A DNA stretch of 64,000 nt from Ancylostoma caninum (GCA_037903475.1 JBAJFG010000300.1:186001-250000), one strand, 5' to 3'. Counted from the first letter of the stretch, positions 25,546-38,929 are shown. Made by a program: numbers and translations. The notes: generated from the letters alone by a model not told the origin.

Positions 25546-26954
25546 AATACAAAGACAGTCAATCCCTCTTGCTATGGTAATTCTGGGGAAATCCGCACCG
25601 ATAAGCGTCGGGCACCCAAAACGGCCTATCTCAATTTCTGCAGTCGCTCATCGATGACGGTGGTACACCTGAAGTTGTCCACAAAATGAGCACGATGGAC
25701 CTGGAATACAGTTAGCACTGGCCACAGGCTTTCCAATGGTTTCACTAGATGGCGATCCAAGAAGGTAACGCTTTCCAGACATCAGGTTATTCCTACATTT
25801 TCTCCCGAAAACCTGTGAATCAGTTGCTCAAATTGCTGGAAATTACTCAGAACACTGACTGAGTCGGCGCTATTGAATCAGATTCCATCCCTTACCTACT
25901 CAAGTCCACTTCTGCAGTGAACGGAAATACGTGACAGTGTTATGGCAAAACTTCCTACTGTAAAAGGTCTTCACTCTCTCGTGCTATCACACCCATAACT
26001 TTTCCGATCGCCGAAATTGACAAATCTGGTACGCAGCCGCCAAATTCATGAGTGATCACACTACCTGGAAGGAGGTATGCACACCTTCACGACTGTAAGA
26101 TCTTCACTACATTTGATGGATTCGTGCCCATTTCGAGACGGGCAGAGACTCAAGCAGGTAGAGAGTGAAATCAGATGAATCAGATTTAACAGCGCAAGAA
26201 GTCAGAAAGTGACTGAGAGTAGTGTTCAGCAGTTTGAGCAACAGATTCACAGGTTTTCAGGAGAAAGTGTGGGAATAACCTGTTGTTTGGCGAGTTATGC
26301 CTTCTTAGATAGCCACCTGGTGAAGCCCTTGTGGCCAAAGCTAAATGTATTTCTAAAGTAGTAGGTCCACAGTGCGTAATGGAGGCCCATAAAAATGTTT
26401 AAGTTACGTCGCGTATTGACTACGCAGCTGATAAATCTTTTAGAACATGAAGTTGTGTCATGATTGCGAATTAGGCAAAAGCAGAAAAATAAAGTTTTAG
26501 AAAACTAAGTTTGCAGCTGTGAGCTTGAAAGTAGTACACGGAGGATGTTTTACGTGTTGGTTATAATGTTACTAGGAAAAAATTCCACGGTCTCCGCAAA
26601 AGCCGATGAAGGGAAGGTTGGGGTGTCCTTCAATTATGTATGAAGCGCACTGCATGTTTATGTGTTCCTCATTGAAAAAAAAATGAGTCTGAGGCCCACA
26701 TATTTCAAATCTATAGGGAACTCTTCTGACTATGCAAGTCATCAGACGTGTATTACATGCATCCTAGCCAAAATAGCAAAATTTAAAACTGAGGACTAAC
26801 CCACTACCCAGGATTGCAATTAAAGCCTTTCCCATGCAAGCTTAGTGATCAAAGTCGGGATTTTGCCCACCGCATCACACTGCAGATGCGTTTGAAAGGG
26901 GAGAGGAGACGCTTAAAAGAGAGAGAGGGTCGGCACACAACTCCATGCTCCATA

Positions 26955-28809
26955 TACGGTTCGCTCCGCAGCCAGTAGCAAATGAGTGCCCCCGGGCGAC
27001 CCGGGGTCGCCCCTCTGCGTCCCTCTGTTAAACACTGAATTAGCGAGGCCGAAAGTGAGTAAATGGATAAAACCACTACCGGATTTCTATGAACCGGCCG
27101 TGTGGAAAATGTGTGCAGGAAAACTAGTGCTCTACGATGCTTTTGGAAAATTGACGATTCGGCATATTTTCATTTTTTCCACTTTTCACGGTGCAAGTTC
27201 AGACGAATTTCATGTTTGCTGAGACCACTACCATGCAGTTACTTAGAGCTAGTCTCGCTCTAATAAAACCCTCAAAAGGGAAGGAATCCGAACATTATAA
27301 CTTTACGTTCCTAGGTTGTGAATTACGCATCGAGCGTACAAAGCGCTAGACGAAAAGTTCAGTAGTCAATTCCTTCTCTTCCTCCAATGTTCTGAGAAAC
27401 GAAATTAATCATTTCGATACATCCGCAGGGGAATGTATTGAAATACAGGTTTCCTACAAAATCTCCAAGAATTCCAAAATTCGAAAAAAGAAAATCGAAA
27501 ATTCGGTCGTTTCGCTCCGAGAATCCGAAGCTAGTGACAGCTGCTTGTCCCCTACACCGAGCTAGGAGTCTCAGCAGTATTCCTCAACAGTGCTCGAAAG
27601 CTTGCTCAAGCTAGCCGAATGTTGTGCGTTTCCAAACCAGTAGACATCAGCGAATTAAAACTTCGAGAAAATGAAGGATGCATCCCAAATTGAAGTTGTT
27701 GATCGAAGACTGCAATGGAATTAAAAATGAGAAAGATGATCAGAATGTTGCAGCCTGCATACAGCTATAACGTTCTTTTGACTATTTGAAAGAGCAATTA
27801 CGCTACGACAACCGATATGACCTCTCTAATCCTGTAGGTAACAGAGAAAACCAGAACAATGCCCGAAGGGTTGGCGTCACTTTCACAGATCCCTTCGTAA
27901 TCGCTGTGCTGACCTCGCGACTATTCGATAATACGCCTCAAGCGGTGCAACGTTGGTTATACAGCATGGTAACGCAAACCAGTCCAACACCAATATCTGC
28001 TGTCATGCTTTTAACACTTCGCAGATGCAAATTCATTCCAATTTCTGAATTTGGCCTAATTTGATAGCTATTTCAATCAAATGATGCTATCCTCTATGGC
28101 GAATTTATCATCTTCATTTATGCTTCACCTTTCCGTTTGAGATGAAATGAAATTTAGAGCACTATGCTGTATAGTTTGACGAAACTGCTGATGATCTTCG
28201 CTGAGGTTGCCATCTCTCTGGAAGAGACACCCAGCTGTCACTAACATCGCATTTTTGGAGCGAAGCCACAGAATTTTCAATAATTTTAGAAATTTTGTAG
28301 ACTCTATGGGGAAACTGTATTTTGAAACAATCCAACCCCATTACTTCGCAATCATTAATTTTGTTCCTCAGAATATTGAGAGAAGGGAAGAAATTGATTC
28401 TTAACTTTTTGTCTAGCGCTCAATGCACTCGATTCGGAATTCACAAGCTGAAAACCTAGAATCACAGTTCTCTGATTCTCTGATTTTTGAGGATTCTTGT
28501 AGAGCACTACTAGCTCTAATCAACTGTGCTGTACAGATTTCGACAAAGCGTGGAATTCGTCTGAAGTAGCACCGTGAAAATTGAAAAAAAATGAAAATGT
28601 GCTTAATCGTCAATTTTTCGAAAGCATCGTAGAGCACTAGTTCCACTGCACGCACTTTCCACACGGTCCGTTCATAGAAATTAGGTAGTGGTTTTATCCA
28701 TTTACTCAATTGTGGCCTCGTTAATTCAGTGTTTAGTGGAGGGACGCAAAGGGGCGACCCCGGGTCGCCCGGGGGCACCCATTTGCTACTTGCTGCGGAG
28801 CGAACCGTA
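26955..28809. mobile_element. Foldback element with long (about 440 bp) inverted arms
   Basis: Both termini read TACGGTTCGCTCCGCAG inward (26955 and 28809). Inversion continues through AGTAGCAAATG, a GC-rich block CCCCCGGGCGACCCGGGG, GTGCTCTACGATGCTTT(T/C)G and onward to about 27400 on the left and 28370 on the right. The arms have diverged with small indels. The central kilobase (27.4-28.37 kb) has only short frames and no transposase signature. The outermost TA could be a target duplication. This is a non-autonomous DNA element of uncertain superfamily. Confidence 0.75.
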
Positions 28810-31800
28810 CACGCATCCTCTGTGACAAAAAGCGCCTAAAATAAGACTATTGACGTTTTCATAGCTTTTTGTATTAGAACCTAGTTTGCTGATCAGTTGA
28901 TACAGATCTGATTGCTATTAAAATCTCGAAAAAAAGTTCTGAGATGGACGTTAGTTTTCAACGCAGTACCTCACGTCATTCTTCTGCGAGCGGTTTCTGC
29001 ACTTTTTCTAGGCGCTACGTAATTCTAGCCGTGCACATAAAATGTTTCAGCAGAGATGCCCTAAGAAGTTTGGTCAGAATCTTATGCTCACTCTTGCGTG
29101 AACCCTCCTTGAGCCTCCGATTGCGACTGAGTATCACGAAATCGGATTAGAGCAGAGCAAATTATGTTGAAATGGAGCAGGGAATTCTGCCAGAAGTAAC
29201 ACAATTCTTTCTTTTTCAGCGTAATACTGAATATACAGGGGAGCCGCATATATATTTTTATGCATCGGTTGCTGGCTTATTTCTCTGCAGTAGGGAGATG
29301 TTTTTGCGTGCGAAGACTTAGTCAGTAATGTGGATTCGTTTTATTTTTTCGATTACAAACACATGCTAGAGAATTACGAGACAGCCGAAAGTTTTACCTT
29401 GTTTCCAAAATTTCAATGAACGTTGCTGGTGCCGCAAAATGCATTGGTTCCCCCTCAATTTCTGAGCAAACAACTACAAATACAGATTTTAGATTTTGAC
29501 AGCGGCTCCAACTAGGCAAAGAATGACCTCCTGTGCTTGATGACGACTACCAAACGACTATGCAAAATCCACGCGAAATCAATATTGATATTTATGAGAA
29601 GTGATTGAGGCTGTTAAGCCGTTCCAAAAGTTGCTAGGTTGAGAAAACCAAGCGCATATTTTGTCACAGTTAGGCAATAACCAGATCTATTTATGGATAT
29701 GTGTAAACAAACATTCTGTAGCATTTTTAATCTGCATAGTTTTCTGAACACATATACTTACTGGCTGCTCCACTGTTCTGCACTGAAAAAGTTTCCTGGG
29801 AGCAAATTAGGTGAAAAATGGCTGTCACTGGAAAAATGGAGTATCGTGGTTTTTCTTCTTATGTTTCTTATGAACCGTTTAAATGGTGAATCGGAGATAC
29901 CATTCGAAAGATTGACTCCCTGCGCTCTAAGAATTGTCTGAGCTGCCAAGTTCTTTCTTGAGTTCTGGTGGATTTTGCAAGGCAAATTGTTACAAAAAAT
30001 TGCACAAGAACCAACATTTTTTCAAAATTGTGTTTCGAGGGCAGCTGTTCCAAAGCAAATGCCTACTACTACAATGTATTACCACAACATACCTACTACA
30101 GATCCCGAGATAGACGGAGATACTCACAGTTACTTTAAAGCGTTCAGACGGAGATACTCACAGTTACTTTAAAGCGTTCCCTATTCAGAGAGTGAGAGAA
30201 GACTTGAGTCTCTTGCTCTCCAGCAAAGAAATAATTGAGAAAATGTTGTACAATAACTTATGGCCCTCCCTGCGTGTGTATACATATTTATGACATACTC
30301 ATGAATAAATCGCCTGGTTCAACATAATTACACACTACCTATTTACTAACGAAAACAAATCACGATGGCTCCGAAGCAATATAAAGAGCAAAGAGAGCAC
30401 AAATGCAGATAGAACGATTTCTGGCAGAAACAGTAGCTATTTCTCTTTGGTTACTATGTGGTGTGACGAAGATAATTTTGACAGGTCCATCCGTATCTTG
30501 GTACACATGCAGTTGGATAGAACTTCTATCACAGGCAGCTCAATTTTCCAAAATGTGTAATGTGTAGCTTCTGCCGGTCGATGACGTAAGACGGGCGGAG
30601 TGACGAACGGCTTTCAAGGCCCGTTCTGCCTCGTTAGGTAAACAGTGACAAGCCCTTAAAAGAGATATCCCGATATGCTCCATATTAGAACGACATGTAT
30701 CCGGTACAAAAGTAAATGAAAAGTATTACAGATTAATAACAGTAGGGAGTTTAGCTATAATAGATTTACCTTCCATGCGTTGCCTGGGATTCCCGAACAA
30801 GATTTTTTTTGCATCCTAGTATAGAAGAGGAAAATGTTTGAATATTTTGAAAACCACATTGGTATTCCACAGTTTGTTGATTTTTTTCTTACCGCTTGGA
30901 ATCTAACCCTATACGCTGTTAAATAAATGCGACGTCTTCGAAGTGGTAAGTCTTGCTTCGGAAGTGGGAAAGATTGCGTTGATCTTCTTGAAGTTGGTGG
31001 TCCTAAACGGATGGCAAGATCAAAGAGGACCCATTCAAAACAGCATATTTGGTTTCAAAGAACCTCGGCGGTGATAGTCTTTAGATCATTCTTTCCTCGG
31101 GTAAAAAAGGGAGGATGAAAAAGATCAACAAAAGTAGGTGCAGAGCAAACTGAACGAGTACAAGATTGATGCTCGTTGAGAGGTCTGCTTCACACCGTTG
31201 TAATAAAGAGATTGCGAGCAATTTGTATAGTAAGAAAAGAATAAGAAACTTGGAAAAAAAACTTGAATGAAATGAAAAAAAAGGAAATATGAACTTTCCA
31301 TGAGAACATTGAAAACTTTGCTGAACAGTGGTAGTTTCAGGAAAAAACACCGACACTCTGCCAGAAACCGAAGCAACACCAAATGGAGGTTAGGGTAATT
31401 TGCTATGATGTAAATGAAATGAATCGGATACTTCACTGCGTGAGCCAGGCGTTGCTCAATAAAATGAATCCCATAATCCTACACAGCTCCGTCCAGTCGA
31501 ATCTCGCACACCAGGGGTGGTAGTAATTTGGTCGATCTAATAGACAACGTTAAGTGGCATCTGAGTTCGACCAGACCAAATCTCATGTTCAAAACACGTC
31601 CTTTGACGGGGACTGATCACTCCGCCACTGCCTACAATCTGGCATCACAACTGCTGCAGCACAGCGCGTACGTTTCCCTTGGTGAACGATCTTCGTCGTC
31701 AACTACAGCCGCTATATGGAACAATGCAAAAACCCACATCATCGAAGAAATCGAACCCCTGACTACGCGCTCATAAGCGCGCATACACTCCACTGTGCCA

Positions 31801-32237
31801 CACCGTGCACAATGGATTCTGTGTCCATTTCATACCGATAAAATGAGTTCAATTGTATTCCTAGAAACATACATATACTTCCAGCTATCGGTTGCGGGTT
31901 TCTGGAAAATGTGTGATTTTGCGCATGTTCCGCTCTTTATCCAATTGATTCTTTGGTAGACCGAGCAAGAAGCCAACCCGGGATTGATTACACCCTATGT
32001 ATAACTAAAGTGTCTAAAACTCCAAATTAATCCAAAGTAAGGTCTGAACTTTCCAATTAGCAGTGCTATAAAAAGCCAACCGCTAAGATATTGTTTGAGG
32101 ATGCAAGCTTTGTCCGGCATATTAATGACTGAACGAAAGATGATTCACCGCTCAGTTGTTAATTTGAGATACACATAGCAACTGCCACCTAACTCCCGTG
32201 TTCAAAGCATCCGAAAAACTATTTGCAAAACTCTTGC
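28810..32237. other. Intergenic DNA, no supportable gene
   Basis: Several frames of 60-103 codons exist, but none carries a recognisable domain. The 82-codon plus frame 31528-31776 looks protein-like (DHSATAYNLASQLLQHSAYV) but I cannot assign it. A perfect tandem duplication lies at 30112-30179. Confidence 0.5.
30112..30179. repeat. Perfect 34-bp tandem duplication
   Basis: AGACGGAGATACTCACAGTT followed by ACTTTAAAGCGTTC is repeated head to tail without differences. Confidence 0.9.
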
Positions 32238-32302
32238 CTTGGAGAGGTCTTGATCCACAGATCGAATTTCTCTAATCGAGTCACTGAACCACTACATAAC
32301 CC
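32238..32302 (-). repeat. tRNA-like (SINE-type) fragment
   Basis: On the minus strand, TATGTAGTGGTTCAGTGACT resembles a pol III A box and, about 35 nt later, GGATCAAGACC resembles a B box with two deviations from GGTTCRANYCC. No complete cloverleaf can be drawn. It lies about 160 bp from a second such module in the same orientation. Confidence 0.4.
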
Positions 32303-32460
32303 AATACACAACGTGTTTGTTATTTGCATGCACCCAATTCGAAGGATTTTTCTCCCGTCGTTGGTCGAAAATGCACTACCTTTATAGTTCAAGCCACTAG
32401 TTGGGAATTAGCCGGTGTGACTGCAGCTGCCCTTTGTGCAGAAAGCAATTTGCAAAGCTC

Positions 32461-32536
32461 TGACATTACAGCGGAATTGAACCATCAATCGATTTCACGA
32501 TGAACCAGCCTCTTGACCACTACACCATCGCCCACC
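32461..32536 (-). repeat. tRNA-like (SINE-type) fragment
   Basis: On the minus strand the A-box-like ATGGTGTAGTGGTCAAGAGG is followed after about 33 nt by the B-box match GGTTCAATTCC. The acceptor stem does not pair, so this is a tRNA-derived repeat or pseudo-tRNA and not a working tRNA gene. Confidence 0.5.
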
Positions 32537-35500
32537 TTTTCTAAGCATCCTGATAGACATGTGATCAATGATGTCTTGACAAGAATGTATTATTGGTAAT
32601 GATCTTCATTGCATTCCCTGTAGCTCTCCGTGGATGAAAAGCATAATGTGGACGTGCGCGCTCGATGCGCTGTTTCCGGAGTGGACCGCGGCTGATTCGG
32701 CGAAATCGCCAACGAAATCTGCAACAAAATATACCCATGAGTACATTTTGCTGCAGATTTCACAAGGAGCATGCGCCTCACACTGTTGCGCGCTCTTTCA
32801 CGCACGCTATCCGATGATTGATTTGGTCAGACCTAGCTGGAGCTCAGCACCAGCTAAGCGCGAGCTGGAAATTTCAAAAAATATCAGAATCTCCTCCCAC
32901 TTGGATGCCAATTTTCAATCCAAACTTGAATACAGCATATATCCGGCCATTAACAACATGTTTCCAAAATTCGGAAAACAATGTTAAGTGGCACTTATGC
33001 GGGACTTAGATGTCAATTTCGGCCAGATTAATACCTTCGCAGACACCCCATAGGGTGGAGTAACTGGGCTAGGAAGCTCTTCCTTATAAATCATAATCAA
33101 CAAACGTCTCGCCCAACGACTTACTCCTTCACGAGCATCTAGACGACTTCATCTGGGCGAGCTTGTTCGGAGACTGAAGATTTGCCTACCGCAACGTCTT
33201 ATCTTCTTCGGAAAATCGATTTTGAAGCAAATTATGCAGTTCAGGAACAAAGGCTTGAAAACGCGTTCTATTTCCGCATGAACTCACTATTAACATAGCT
33301 AGTCTCTCCATGGCGCCCTCCGAAACTGCCACTGCACCAAAAGTGCTCTTTTTTCATTTTCCAGGCTTAGGAATTTTGCTTGCAGAGCTACATAACTGAA
33401 CTCTTAATCTTGTTGATTACATTTTTGCTCCCCCACTGCAAGTTCTGGAAGAGTCAAGAGTACTTTTGAAAGTTCAACCAATAAATCTGTTGACAACTTC
33501 TCATAGTGTTACAGCACATACAGCCACAGTGATGAAATTCAAATCGCTGTTCGTTGAAAATTGGACAAGATGAATTTCTATTTGTTTTCCTTAACAGTAA
33601 ATGGTATTGAAAGAAAATATATGTATTTACTCTGGAGCTTGTTTTTTGTCGAAAATAACACAAAGCTATGAGAGTTAGACATGCTTGGTATGGGCCAGAC
33701 TCATGACGCAGCTGACAAAGCTCAAGGACATCTTATTGATTCTTTGAACCAATCCGTCATATTTATTCTATTTTAGACAAAACTTATAGGAACGTCGTTG
33801 CAATACGATGAATAGATTGCTAGAGTCCGACTGCATCTGTGCACGCTGTTTGAATGTAATGTGGCAGTTGAGCATATCATAGATGGGACATGCGACCAAA
33901 AGAAACAAGACTTCATTAAGCAAGAAGTAGAAAACAGTCCACCAACTCATCTGTGGTAAAATCACCTAACATTATCGGTCATACCCGCGATGGGCATCCA
34001 AGAAGAGACGCTCATGCCTTATTGACTAGCAAATGAGGAATACGTAAAGCAAACGACTCCAAAGGTTGAAGTGTTTTGCTGAGCATAGTCTCAGTGTCGA
34101 TATCCCATGCCTTAGAAGAGACCTCATGAGATATTATTCAAACGCATTAATAAACTGTTGATTAATTGTAAATGCTAACTGATCTGGACGACCGCAGCGA
34201 CTGGGGAAGCAGCATAGGTGGACAAATTCAAGTGCTGCAACGAATGGGAATGAAAATAATGGATTTCAGGTCGTTGTTAATTTATTATTTCTTACATAAA
34301 GGATGGCATAATTGCTGCTCAGCTGGAACTCGCATAATAGCTGGTTGTGACACTGGGAAATCACTAGCTAGCTTACGGATTAAAAGCGATGGTAGCTTTA
34401 TGCAGCTCTCCGGTAATGAAAGCAAGGACGTTAGACCAGCTCCAACATCGGTGCATAAGGGGCGTTAGTGTATTTGGAGCACATGTCACGCCTGCGCAGA
34501 ATTATTTCATAGAAAAACTGCTCCTTCCAAAACCGCTTATTGTCCTCCACAGTGAACCATACAATATTTCCGGCCTTTTTGATCCTAATCCGGCTCAAAA
34601 AGCAGGAAAAAAGCACAAAGAAATGCAAGATGGTCTCTCGTTCACGACGCGGAACGTTGAGAGAACTGCGATTTGCACAGATCCCTGCAATGTTTGGGGA
34701 TTAGAAATGAAATGTGGGTGGTTGAAACATAGGAAACCTTCTGTCAATAGTGCAATGAATGATGTCTCCCAGCGCTGCTTTTTTGCAGATGTAGACTGAA
34801 GCCTCCATAGCCGCAGACCACCCATAAAGTCCCCGTATTCATATACATACAACACTCCTCCTAATTAATTCATGTGCTTATATTGTTATAATTATAACCG
34901 TTATAATAGTAATTAATTGCTATTATAATTTAAAATGGTTATAATTTTCCTAATGAGTTTCAAAGGAAAATTCTCTAGTTAGTGTTGCCGTGGTTTTTAA
35001 AGTGCCTCAATAGAGCTTTTTCTTGAATTAGAGGAAATACTTCCGCATTCAAAAACGGTGAAATGGGATATGTTTAGCATTGTCGCAACGCGATGAAAAA
35101 GAAACTTTCTTCTGAATCGCAAACGCCCCATTCCGAAGTGAGTTGTGCACGTGCGACGCGTTGCACGTGCATGGCCGACACAAAAACGCGTCCGGCCTGG
35201 CTTTTTTTTGCAAGAATTAGAAGCAGTGTTGTACTTCCCTTGAAGTCTGTGATATGATCAGTGGTACCTATGATAGGGGAGAGGAAGATATGTAGATCTA
35301 GCAAAAATAGCTTCCAAAATGTGGGAAGGAGAGTTCCTACGCTTCTCTGCATGTGCAATATCGCCGAATAGAAAATTCGCGATGCTAAAGTATTGCAGTC
35401 TCGTAGGTTGTCTATGCTGTCGTCGCGCCACCCCATCCTCAATCATATTCCTCATAAACACGGAACACGGGTTTGACATATTGTTGCTAGCGAGACGAAT

Positions 35501-36245
35501 TTAATTAGAGTTGACAAACAGCCAAGTTTAAAAACTTTGATTTGCCGTAGGCCGCCGCTGCTAATTATCCTGAACCGAGCCTGTCGTGTGGCAGATAATT
35601 ATTCTCCATATGCGGCGAGAACCAAACAAATTAAAGACTGCCTCGGCTTCCTTCTGCAAAAAAGCAAGCCAAGTAAATAAAGATCCTTCCAATGCTGTAT
35701 ATTCGCTGCTTGCGAGCAGTATGACAAGCAGTTGCACAGAAGAAGATATTACTAACGAGAGAAGGATACCAGATGGCCGTGGCAGTTCAGAATGAGATAT
35801 GCCTCCCCATATGAAGTTGACTATTCTGATTTCGAATATGTTTTCGCGTCGCGCTCAATGCCATTGCGGAAAAAACTATGACCTTGTCTATGCAATACAT
35901 ATTGTGAGCAGTCTCTGCATCAACCTAGCTGAATCCCATATACATAGTAGAGGTTGCCGTGAAAAATAACCCTATACGCAAAATCTCGGCCAAAAATGCA
36001 TAACCAGGGGTACAGAATTGGGCCTTGATTATTTATTATTACTACCGTTTACAAGGGAACGGTACTTCATTAAAGTCCTACCGTTACGAGGTGTACATTG
36101 GTTTGTGCATCTCCAAGAACTGATTTCAGAACTGTTTTGATCTCTATCCACTCTCGTCTTCATAAAGAGTTATGCCCGTTTTTTCAGACGCACGTGATAA
36201 TGAGGTGCTTGAAGATTAAGGTACCTCTACTAGACCAAGGTAAGG
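32537..36245. other. Intergenic DNA, no supportable gene
   Basis: The longest frame (34389-34799, 136 codons plus) has no recognised domain and is overlapped by minus frames. AT-rich palindromic words (TTATAATTATAACC) sit near 34.88-34.93 kb. The dispersed repeat at 33213-33290 is listed separately. Confidence 0.5.
33213..33290 (+). repeat. Dispersed repeat pair with 25469-25545
   Basis: Shares AATTATG(C/G)(A/G)GTT and TGAAAACGCG with the copy at 25.5 kb, in the same order and spacing. The peptide version is KIDFEANYAVQEQRLENAFY. The frame closes shortly after. Confidence 0.5.
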
Positions 36246-36318
36246 TGTGGCATAGTGGTAAGTGTCTCGAGTCTCATGGAAACCCTCCCAGGTCCAATTC
36301 CCCTCAGAACTCGAACCT
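36246..36318 (+). repeat. tRNA-like (SINE-type) fragment
   Basis: TGGCATAGTGGTAAG fits the pol III A box and GGTCCAATTCC, about 40 nt later, fits the B box at 10 of 11 positions. The flanks do not form an acceptor stem. A tRNA-derived repeat or pseudo-tRNA is likely. Confidence 0.5.
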
Positions 36319-36648
36319 TTGCATTTCTCTCCCACTTACTGCTATCTTCTGAATATCTATTCTACGCACTTTTATAAGAACTTTTATAAGAACTTCTACT
36401 CATAATTAGGTATTCTGGGAGCTTGAAAACATTTTGAATGATCTTCACTACCCCGACTTTAACAGTGGAACTGATGATGAACTCACGTGAGCCCTAATTT
36501 TCAAGGAATTCTTTTTTGGTGAAAGCTTCCATAATAGGGTTATTTGAAGTGCTGAGCACGAAGACGATATCCATTGTGTGACTTCACTTCCATTTTTATT
36601 GGTTTGCGGTAGAACTAACAGCAATTACTGTGGAAAACCGAATAAAAT

Positions 36649-36790
36649 TGTTGAATTTCGTCTTTTAAAATTGTAGTGGCATGCAAAGTGATACTGATAA
36701 TCGTGATCAGTGCCTGAAATTACCCATCTGTGCAAATGTTGGATAGATTCTGCGAGATGTCTTAACTATCCTGTACCAAATGATCGTTCC
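36649..36790 (+). repeat. Solo copy related to the 46.6-47.06 kb tandem repeat
   Basis: GCAAAGTGATACTGATAATC then GTGATCAGTGCCTGAAAT matches the repeat word GCAAAATGATGTTGATAGCC then GTGATCAGCACACCAAAT at 46641, followed by a similar ATTCTGCGAGA motif at the same spacing. Confidence 0.5.
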
Positions 36791-37724
36791 ATCGTGAGTG
36801 GTAGTAGTAGCAAATGCTCAAGGTGTAATCATCCGACCGTAATTTTTGCCTTTTTTCGCTGAAACTTTACATTAATTAAGCTACTGATCGCGAATTTTGC
36901 ATCCGTTTTGCAGAACAACACCTATTTTGTGGGGTTACGGGAGGTGGATGCAGAAAATGCACGTTCGAATGTACTGCGCAGGCAAGCTTATAACTTTATT
37001 CGCAGTAGTATTTAGCACTTGTGGAGAATATAATCGGAATCAGCATAGTCAACTTCATATTATGAGGCACATTTCATTTTGAAGTGCCACAGACATCTAG
37101 TATCTTTCCCTTGTAAGAAGCAAAGCAAACTCGAAACAATCCAAAATTGATGTATGCCATAGCACAGGTTCTCCGTCAATCATCGTAGTTACCATCATTA
37201 TTATAATTGTTATAATTACAGAGCACAATTTCGAGAAGCGTCATGACACAAGAAAGCCCATATAATCTGCCTATAAAATTGAGTCTACAAAGAAGTGCGG
37301 AGAATGCTAGCAGACTCTTTATTCCGGATGCTGTGAATGTGTAAATGTGGTAGATGAATGAAGATATGGATATTATTTATTTATCTGTATATGATTATAC
37401 CTAATGTAGAGATGTATTCCATAATCGCTCAGATACTCGCCAATCTGCCTCCTAAGTTCATGGCATACTTCACAGCGACAACGTCGCGGTGAAGAAAATG
37501 AATGGAAATGATGAGAATAAAATGTTACAAATTCTCACATCTTATCAATCATTTGCGTTGAATAGCGTGCTGGCATATGTCGCTGGGCAGTATACCACAG
37601 GCCTTATATTGTCTTGGTGAACATGACAATTTTTATATTACTTAATCAGACCAAGGAAGTACAAATGTTTTATCTATATGTTCTGGTGGGCGGTATTTCT
37701 TTGTCTTAGAAAGCAAATTTTGTA

Positions 37725-37800
37725 TAGACTAGCACACCTTCGGGACGCCAGAAAGTGGGTGGAGCAGCCACTCGAGGTATGTACATGTGCGAAACGCTTG
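37725..37800 (+). repeat. Dispersed repeat, inverted partner of 52262-52335
   Basis: CGCCAGAAAGTGGGTGGAGC and CACTCGAGGTATGTACATGT match the reverse complement of 52262-52335 (CGCTAGAAAGGGGGGTGGGG and CACTTGAGGTATGTGCACAA) over about 65 bp. Confidence 0.6.
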
Positions 37801-38360
37801 GAAAATTAACAGACAAGCAGGGCTAATCATTATCTATACCTGGGCCTAATGGTGAAAACATGCGATCACGTACTGGTCCCTCCCACCGCCTGCGCTTTAG
37901 AAAATTTTGTTGCACTACCATGATTTATATAAGAAGATCTGAGCTCAAACATGAAATTCTCCTTATAAATTGCGTATATTCTATCAGTCTGGCCACCATG
38001 GGAACAGCGGCCTTCCAGCCTTCTCGTTCATCTAGCCCTGCTTGCAAATTCCTAATCACGCATCTACACGTAAAGCTATTTTCCGGTGCAATGATACTAC
38101 CTATTGTTTTGTCACATTTCTTCCACACCTAAACGCGAATCCCGCGAACGTTCTAGGATTGGCGCCCCAGTGCGCGAAATTTACTGTACTTGGCGTAGGT
38201 ACCGTCGAGGGACGACACCTGTGCGCATTGGTGGCACCGGTTCGGCCCCACATTGAGTAGGCATGACCGGCAGATTTCCAATAACGACGCAGGAAAGGTA
38301 CCCACATGGATGGTCCCATTCACAACACAAAACGGCGCTGGTCCAAGATTTTTACGGTCA

Positions 38361-38460
38361 CCTACTCAGACACTCGGACCGGCCGAGCACTCGCCGGAAA
38401 ACCGGCTCAGCCGGTTCCGAGATTCCGCTCGGCCGGTATTCGCGGGCCGCTCGGCCGGCA
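38361..38460. repeat. Left terminal and subterminal repeats of the 10-kb element
   Basis: After the 28-bp terminal sequence come GGCTCAGCCGG (38404), CCGCTCGGCCGG (38425) and GCCGCTCGGCCGG (38446). Each is a near-palindrome of the form CCGGCYGAGC and its complement. Confidence 0.75.
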
Positions 38461-38929
38461 TTATAAAGGTGCGATTCATGACAGCATTCAAAATATAATT
38501 AAAAACGGTATAAAACCATTGCAATTATACGAAATGAGACTCTAAAACTTGCACAGTGATAAAATTTTATTACTTTACTTCTTTGGCATGAATAATTATC
38601 TACTAATCATCATCTTCTATGGCATTAAATACCCATGGGTATGCATAACAAAAAGAATCTTCAAAAGTAGCGAACGAATCGGGGAGAAAAGATGTAAAAA
38701 GAATCTTCAAATGTAACAAGCGAATCGGGGATTAAGGATGATCGAACAAATGACAACAAGCGAATCGGGGATTAAGGATGATCGAACAAATGACAAAAAT
38801 AACAAAGAGGTAATCGACCAAATACATAATATACAGTGGAAAAAAGAAAGCATGAAGAACAAAACAGAACAAAACAAACTATGAGGGGAAAACTATGAGG
38901 GGAGAACAAGAACAAAACAAACTATGACG
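38461..38929. other. AT-rich spacer with a 40-bp tandem repeat
   Basis: The region between the left subterminal repeats and the end of the second gene. At 38653-38795 the phrase AACAAGCGAATCGGGGATTA then AGGATGATCGAACAAATGAC repeats with a 40-bp period, about two full units plus two degenerate ones. Beyond it AAACTATGAGGGG repeats three times. No gene is seen. Confidence 0.6.

Larger units (their letters stand above)
23069..26954. other. Intergenic DNA with dispersed repeats
   Basis: No supported gene. It holds an AATA microsatellite at the left edge and three annotated repeats (24210-24325, 25335-25440, 25469-25545). Other frames are short and overlap on both strands. Confidence 0.55.
36319..38360. 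other. Intergenic DNA with repeat fragments
   Basis: No supported gene. It contains a lone copy of the 126-bp repeat found in tandem near 46.8 kb (36649-36790) and a dispersed repeat at 37725-37800. It ends at the outer edge of the 10-kb element. Confidence 0.5.
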
